This document shows positions 38,847 through 41,980 of a stretch of 41,980 nucleotides of DNA, piece by piece. The translations under genes and the position numbers were made by a program. Below the pieces are notes generated by a model. The model made no database searches, was not told the DNA's origin, and saw only the letters and a program-made list of their open reading frames with translations. This DNA is from Aliidiomarina maris (GTDB taxonomy: Bacteria > Pseudomonadota > Gammaproteobacteria > Enterobacterales > Alteromonadaceae), in contig NZ_PIPK01000019.1 of NCBI RefSeq assembly GCF_003987335.1, positions 1-41,980 of the forward strand. Reading direction: 5' to 3'. The first letter of the stretch is position 1, and every line of letters begins with the position of its first letter.

Positions 38847-39153
38847 TTTCCAGTACCTCACGAATCGACTTCAAAATATGCGCGGGTATGTTTTCCCTAA
38901 CAGCTTTTTTGTAGATCACCAACAACCAGATCTCACCATTTGCTAACTTGGTGAAGTAGATAACTCGCACCCCACCACGCTTACCTGAACCCGCTATCGA
39001 CCAACGAACCTTTCTACATCCTCCACTGCCAGGTATAAGATCACCAATCTCCGGATTAGCGGCCAACCACCCGAAGAACGCATTGCGCTCCTCCTCGGTC
39101 CAAATATTTCTGGCATCCGCTTCGAATGTAGGGGTTTCGATGATTGTATACAT
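38839..39153 (-). CDS. HigB2-like RelE-family toxin
   Basis: The 104-residue protein has the pattern ETPTFEADARNIWTEEERNAFFGWLAANPEIGDLIPGSGGCRKVRWSIAGSGKRGGVRVIYFTKLANGEIWLLVIYKKAVRENI, the HigB2 type (GDLIPGSGG-RK-RW, GKRGGVRVIYF). Such toxins cut mRNA on the ribosome. It precedes its antitoxin. Confidence 0.93.
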   Translation of the reverse strand: MYTIIETPTFEADARNIWTEEERNAFFGWLAANPEIGDLIPGSGGCRKVRWSIAGSGKRGGVRVIYFTKLANGEIWLLVIYKKAVRENIPAHILKSIREVLENE

Positions 39154-39166
39154 GGCGACAATTATA

Positions 39167-39177
39167 CGTCATTGACG
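39167..39177. promoter_or_regulatory. Dyad before the HigB2-like module
   Basis: CGTCA-T-TGACG is a perfect palindrome about the centre base, 13 bases before the toxin start codon. The position fits an operator for the HigA2-like repressor. Confidence 0.5.
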
Positions 39178-39203
39178 GAGTTATGCAAGGCAGTGAGAAG
39201 AAG

Positions 39204-39275
39204 GGTTAACGCTTTACTCACCGGAAAATTGGGAGCGCCAGCGAGTAATTTTTCCGGTGCAGTAACTTGTTAGCA
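39204..39275 (-). other. attC recombination site
   Basis: GGTTAACGCTTTACTCACC at 39204 begins the site and GTAACTTGTTAGCA ends it at 39275. CACCGGAAAATTGGG and AATTTTTCCGGTG are a strong arm. It belongs to the alpha/beta hydrolase cassette. Confidence 0.8.
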
Positions 39276-39284
39276 ATCAAGTGT

Positions 39285-40643
39285 TCATAACGAATCGCAG
39301 TGCTCCGGCACCTCATCAGTGCTAACAAATGCTGAAGCTGCCTTAATGAAACACTCAGGTGCGACCACAGGCAAAAAATGTGCACCACCAATCACGGTTG
39401 AAAACCGCACATCCCCTGCCTTATCCAATAGCTCAGCATGTAATTTGGCACCTTTATAAGGTGTGCTCGGATCTAAGGTTCCATGAATAATCAAAGTCCG
39501 CGGTAGACGTTCTGGTACCTGCCCAAAATAGTTGTCTCTGTCGTAAAACGGCGCTGAAGCACTCGCCAACAAACCAGGTAACGGATGGATAAACAAAGCA
39601 TCTTTGGCCTCGGCAGCTACGGTTTCAGCACTCAGGTTTCGCCGACTATTATTCTCCGAGCCGCTGATGAGCATCACCAAGGGTATCGATGGTTCGGACT
39701 GTGGGTATGGCGCTAAACGGTGATGAGCTTCACGAAGCTCTATCATGGTATCGGTCAGTAAATCCGTGTGCCCTGCTACCAGTTCGTCGATAAGATCAGG
39801 AATGCGTTCACGTAACTCAGGAAAACTTAATAACGTTCCCATAAACTGCCGTATATCACCCGAACCAATCACATCATGCCAAACATTGGTCTCAGAAGCT
39901 AAAAGCTGTTGATACTGCCCGATACTTTTTTCACTTAATAGCGATCGGCCAACATCATCAACAAGCGCGGTTCGGTAACTTAGATCCCATTCCGGCATCG
40001 ACTCTGGCGGAATAAGCCCATCAAGAATAATACCATCTAACTTTGATTCCGAAACTTGCATCATTCGCAAGGTCAATTGAGTACCATAAGATACCGCGTA
40101 TACATAAACCTCGCCTGGCTCACGATATTGTTCGATAAGCGCCGCTAAATCGTTAGCAGCATTAGTGATGGAAAATGCCTTTGTTCGTTCTGGATTTGCA
40201 AACATGGAGCCGATGCAAGCCCCCCACTCTGAGTTTGCCATAGCATAGCCGGCCTCACTCTCTAAAGATTCTTCAGCCGGACAAAGTCGAGTCGACTCAC
40301 CCGTTCCACGATGGTCTGGCACAATAAGATCGAAACCTTCAAAAGCCGCACGAAACACTTCGATAAAAGGATAAAATCCCGCTCCAGGTTCGCCAGGCCC
40401 ACCATGTATCAGCCATATCTGACCACGCCGCTGAACCGACTCTTCAACAGTAAACTTTCGGATTGCCAGCTCGACACTACCTTCAACATTACCCGCGTAG
40501 TCAAGTGGAAGCTTGCTTTTTGCACAGGTTGATGAGGAAAACCCTGCAACATTGAGTTCGAGATCACACGGACCAAATGAGCCTGCTTGTAGCGGATTAG
40601 CAAATAAAGCCACCAAGGTAAGTAAGAGGTATTTAATTTTCAA
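39285..40643 (-). CDS. Secreted alpha/beta hydrolase (peptidase S33/TAP-like)
   Basis: The 452-residue protein has a signal peptide (KIKYLLLTLVALFANPLQA), the oxyanion GGPGEPG segment in LIHGGPGEPGAGFYP, PDHRGTGESTRL, the nucleophile elbow in YVYAVSYGTQLTL, and a late TLIIHGTLDPSTPYKGA and GGAHFLP with the acid and His. This is the layout of tripeptidyl-aminopeptidase-like S33 enzymes, which free short peptides; a lid domain fits between. The start is TTG at 40643 with AAGGA about 12 bases ahead. It is a large, well-preserved cassette. Confidence 0.9.
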   Translation of the reverse strand: MKIKYLLLTLVALFANPLQAGSFGPCDLELNVAGFSSSTCAKSKLPLDYAGNVEGSVELAIRKFTVEESVQRRGQIWLIHGGPGEPGAGFYPFIEVFRAAFEGFDLIVPDHRGTGESTRLCPAEESLESEAGYAMANSEWGACIGSMFANPERTKAFSITNAANDLAALIEQYREPGEVYVYAVSYGTQLTLRMMQVSESKLDGIILDGLIPPESMPEWDLSYRTALVDDVGRSLLSEKSIGQYQQLLASETNVWHDVIGSGDIRQFMGTLLSFPELRERIPDLIDELVAGHTDLLTDTMIELREAHHRLAPYPQSEPSIPLVMLISGSENNSRRNLSAETVAAEAKDALFIHPLPGLLASASAPFYDRDNYFGQVPERLPRTLIIHGTLDPSTPYKGAKLHAELLDKAGDVRFSTVIGGAHFLPVVAPECFIKAASAFVSTDEVPEHCDSL

Positions 40644-40666
40644 GATGAGAATCCTTAGTTTTTTGA

Positions 40667-40769
40667 GCTAACGCCCATGTTCTGGCGCGAAAATATGTTG
40701 GCGTGGCTTTTGCGTCTTCTGCAAAAGGCATGCGACATATTTTTGTCGCTCAGGAACTGTTTGTTATGT
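40667..40769 (-). other. attC recombination site
   Basis: GCTAACGCCCATGTTCTGG at 40667 begins the site and CTGTTTGTTATGT ends it at 40769. GCGTGGCTTTTGCGTC and TTCTGCAAAAGGCATGC pair as an inner arm. It ends three bases before the stop of the gene at 40773. Confidence 0.8.
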
Positions 40770-40772
40770 GCG

Positions 40773-41726
40773 TTACTCAATTTCACGTTCCGAAATCTCG
40801 ACGTATATAGTTGAAACGCCCCCACCATCATCGCTTGAATAGTCATTACCGTCGTTAGAGCGCCCTCCCTGCAGACTACCAAAATAACCATTCCCACTTT
40901 CTCCTTCGAAGCGATAGAACCCATCCGTAGCCGCAGCCGTCTGCCGATCAAATCCTTTCGCTAGGCCCGATCGACTCCGCTTTGCAACCTTGCCTTTTGT
41001 AATGTCTAGCAAATCCCAAATCATCCTGGACCAGTCTTCCGTAATTGAATTCCTGTCGCTTATGGCCTTACCTGAATTGAACGTCAAGAACTGGATCAAC
41101 TCGTCAGCAAACTCTCTACTAAGAACAATGGATCTATTAGGAACGGCACAGCCATATGGAAAGTGCCCTGGCAGGTCAGCCCAGTGAATATAGCTTGGAT
41201 CTACCAATAGAAATTTCCCGCCGGAGTTTGGACATTTTGGGTGAATGTCTCTCGTTTGTCCGTTCATCATCGCAGCTCGTTTGTATCTGAATTTCGGCCA
41301 TTCCTCGTACAGCTTAAGTTGATGTAAATCACCAGAGCCAATCGTAAAACTAGAGCTTGTAGAAGACTTTGCCTGCAGCAAGAGCGAATTGAAAAGCGGC
41401 TTCAGTCCTTGCTCCCGGTACTCCAAGACAATTAGCAAATCACCAATCTCTGGGCTTGGCGAGCTGCCATAATCTGCTAGCGGCTTCTGATGGCAAAAGA
41501 CCCCGGTGATTCCGATCGAAAATTTCGTATGCAGAATAATCTGTAGTAATTTGGCGAAATCCGACACCCAATCTAGCGATAGATCAGCAACATAGTCTGG
41601 TTCTTGTGGAGGGCCTCCGTTCCGCAGACAGCGGTTCCAAGTTCGCTTGTAGCTCGAGGAGAGTGAATCACTAACAGCACTCTTGAAAATGGCAATATGG
41701 CTGGCTATTTGTTCCGATATAAGCAT
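40773..41726 (-). CDS. Unknown protein with nuclease-like E-x-D...Q-x-K segment
   Basis: The 317-residue protein has no family I can name with confidence. The central part SPSPEIGDLLIVLEYREQGLK, then NSLLLQAKSS, followed by HQLKLYEEWPKFRY, resembles the D...(E/Q)xK core of PD-(D/E)xK-fold proteins (EIGDLL as the acid-bearing strand, LLLQAK as the Lys strand). Similar pieces occur in uncharacterised proteins of genomic islands. The last 50 residues are Gly/Ser/Asp-rich and look disordered. AAGGAGAGCC before ATG sets the start. A nuclease or defence role is possible but is not shown. Confidence 0.65.
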   Translation of the reverse strand: MLISEQIASHIAIFKSAVSDSLSSSYKRTWNRCLRNGGPPQEPDYVADLSLDWVSDFAKLLQIILHTKFSIGITGVFCHQKPLADYGSSPSPEIGDLLIVLEYREQGLKPLFNSLLLQAKSSTSSSFTIGSGDLHQLKLYEEWPKFRYKRAAMMNGQTRDIHPKCPNSGGKFLLVDPSYIHWADLPGHFPYGCAVPNRSIVLSREFADELIQFLTFNSGKAISDRNSITEDWSRMIWDLLDITKGKVAKRSRSGLAKGFDRQTAAATDGFYRFEGESGNGYFGSLQGGRSNDGNDYSSDDGGGVSTIYVEISEREIE

Positions 41727-41778
41727 CGTGGCTCTCCTTCCTCTAGAGTTCCCTACCTGGCAGAAGGCTCAGATAAGC

Positions 41779-41859
41779 ACATAACGCCAAGCATACGGGC
41801 GACAAGCCGCGCGGCGGGTTGGCGTCCCAGCGGCCACAGGCCGCGAGTGCTGCGCTTTG
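41779..41859 (-). other. attC recombination site cut by an IS110/IS1111-like element
   Basis: ACATAACGCCAAGCATACGG at 41779 begins the site; GCGTCCCAGCGGCCACAGGCC is nearly the same as in the site at 36575. There the site goes on GCGCCTTG-TTATG; here it stops at GCGCTTTG (41859) and foreign sequence follows. So the R'' core is split between its G and the TTA. Confidence 0.85.
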
Positions 41860-41980
41860 ATACTCATTGAGCCTTCTCCCCAGTCTAGCCAGCTTGGCTA
41901 AACTGGAAGGCGACCAAACCAAAAAGGAGAAGACCCAATGAATTTTTACAATAGCACCCATCAGCATTATTGTGGAATCG
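41860..41980 (+). mobile_element. IS110/IS1111-family element, left end (partial)
   Basis: From 41860 the sequence changes to a leader with the hairpin TAGCCAGCTTGGCTA (41886-41900), then AAAAAGGAGA and an ATG. The leader and transposase start are those of an IS110/IS1111-type element. Insertion at the R'' core of attC is the known habit of the IS1111-attC branch. The other end lies outside the window. Confidence 0.75.
41938..41980 (+). CDS. IS110/IS1111-type transposase, N-terminus (partial)
   Basis: The first codons read MNFYNSTHQHYCGI, matching the start of IS110-family transposases, where a polar leader is followed by (Y/F)xGID with the first catalytic Asp of the RuvC-like domain as the next residue. 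AAGGAGA lies about 10 bases before ATG. The gene runs out of the window. Confidence 0.75.
   Translation, partial: MNFYNSTHQHYCGI

Larger units (their letters stand above)
20571..41859 (-). mobile_element. Chromosomal integron cassette array (partial)
   Basis: Across 21 kb, about 25 small transcription units of unrelated families lie on the minus strand, separated by imperfect palindromes. On the plus strand these begin TAACGC and end TTGTTA(T/G), the attC pattern. In every clear site the TAACGC (R') end is on the left, so all cassettes point the same way and attI with the integrase should lie to the right of the window. Gene content (TA modules, CatB, GFA, VF530, glyoxalase, hydrolases) is typical of sedentary integrons. 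The left limit is uncertain because the sites there are eroded. Confidence 0.85.

Noticed and set aside
40655-40951. A 98-codon minus-strand frame overlapping the end of the 40773 gene
   Set aside because: It overlaps that gene in another frame and continues into attC, with no ribosome site.
27907-41859. attC palindromes considered as CRISPR or REP repeats
   Set aside because: They vary in length and sequence, conserve only the outer TAACGC and GTTA cores, and each follows a gene end, which is the attC pattern.
41743-41967. A 74-codon minus-strand frame at the right edge
   Set aside because: It spans the attC/IS boundary and the start of the transposase gene on the other strand, so it cannot be an old gene.

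Overview
The window looks like the chromosome of a marine gammaproteobacterium of the Alteromonadales type (Idiomarina-like by overall gene style; this is an inference, since no rRNA or other taxonomic marker is present). The left half (1 to about 20.5 kb) is ordinary chromosome with tightly packed genes. The right half (about 20.5 to 41.9 kb) is a long stretch of a chromosomal (sedentary) integron: small genes of unlike origin, nearly all on the minus strand, separated by attC-like recombination sites. No integrase gene is in the window. The attC orientation puts attI and intI to the right of it. Both window edges lie in transposases: the last 19 codons of an IS200/IS605-type tnpA on the left, and the first codons of an IS110/IS1111-type transposase on the right.

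Layout of the left half. After the IS200 end come a lipoprotein, a polytopic membrane protein and a large secreted protein of unknown function. Next is a guanidinium exporter (gdx) under a clear guanidine-II riboswitch, then a DUF6152/DUF6644-like pair. A TonB-dependent receptor is translationally coupled to a secreted calcineurin-like phosphoesterase, behind possible Pho-box half-sites. A minus-strand run of membrane genes follows (glyoxalase-fold protein, YqaA/DedA-like, YihY/BrkB, zinc ribbon). A plus-strand operon encodes a TVP38-like membrane protein, an MGDG-synthase-like glycosyltransferase, a YkoP-like protein and a polysaccharide deacetylase, and looks like an envelope glycolipid or polysaccharide unit. 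Facing it is a minus-strand operon with a ParD-like regulator, a second methionine aminopeptidase, a class D beta-lactamase with all catalytic motifs intact, and an amidohydrolase that has lost its middle.

Layout of the integron. Recognisable cassettes carry eight toxin-antitoxin modules (Phd/ParE, two HigBA types, ParE with a TIGR02574-type antitoxin, HI1419/HI1420 type, ParD-like/RelE, VapBC, BrnTA). Others encode GFA-fold enzymes, VF530, a glyoxalase, an HD hydrolase, a UDP-glycosyltransferase, a serine beta-lactamase-like hydrolase, an alpha/beta hydrolase and several unknown proteins. Two TA modules are inverted relative to the array, and most modules have a dyad-symmetric operator in front of them. 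attC sites are crisp from about 27.9 kb rightward and blurred leftward, and pseudogenes (catB, glyoxalase, GNAT remnants) lie on the left side, as expected if the oldest cassettes are farthest from the integrase. An IS407-group IS3 element with a 4-bp target duplication sits inside the array. The right-most attC is cut at its R'' core by the IS110/IS1111-like element, which fits the attC-targeting branch of that family.
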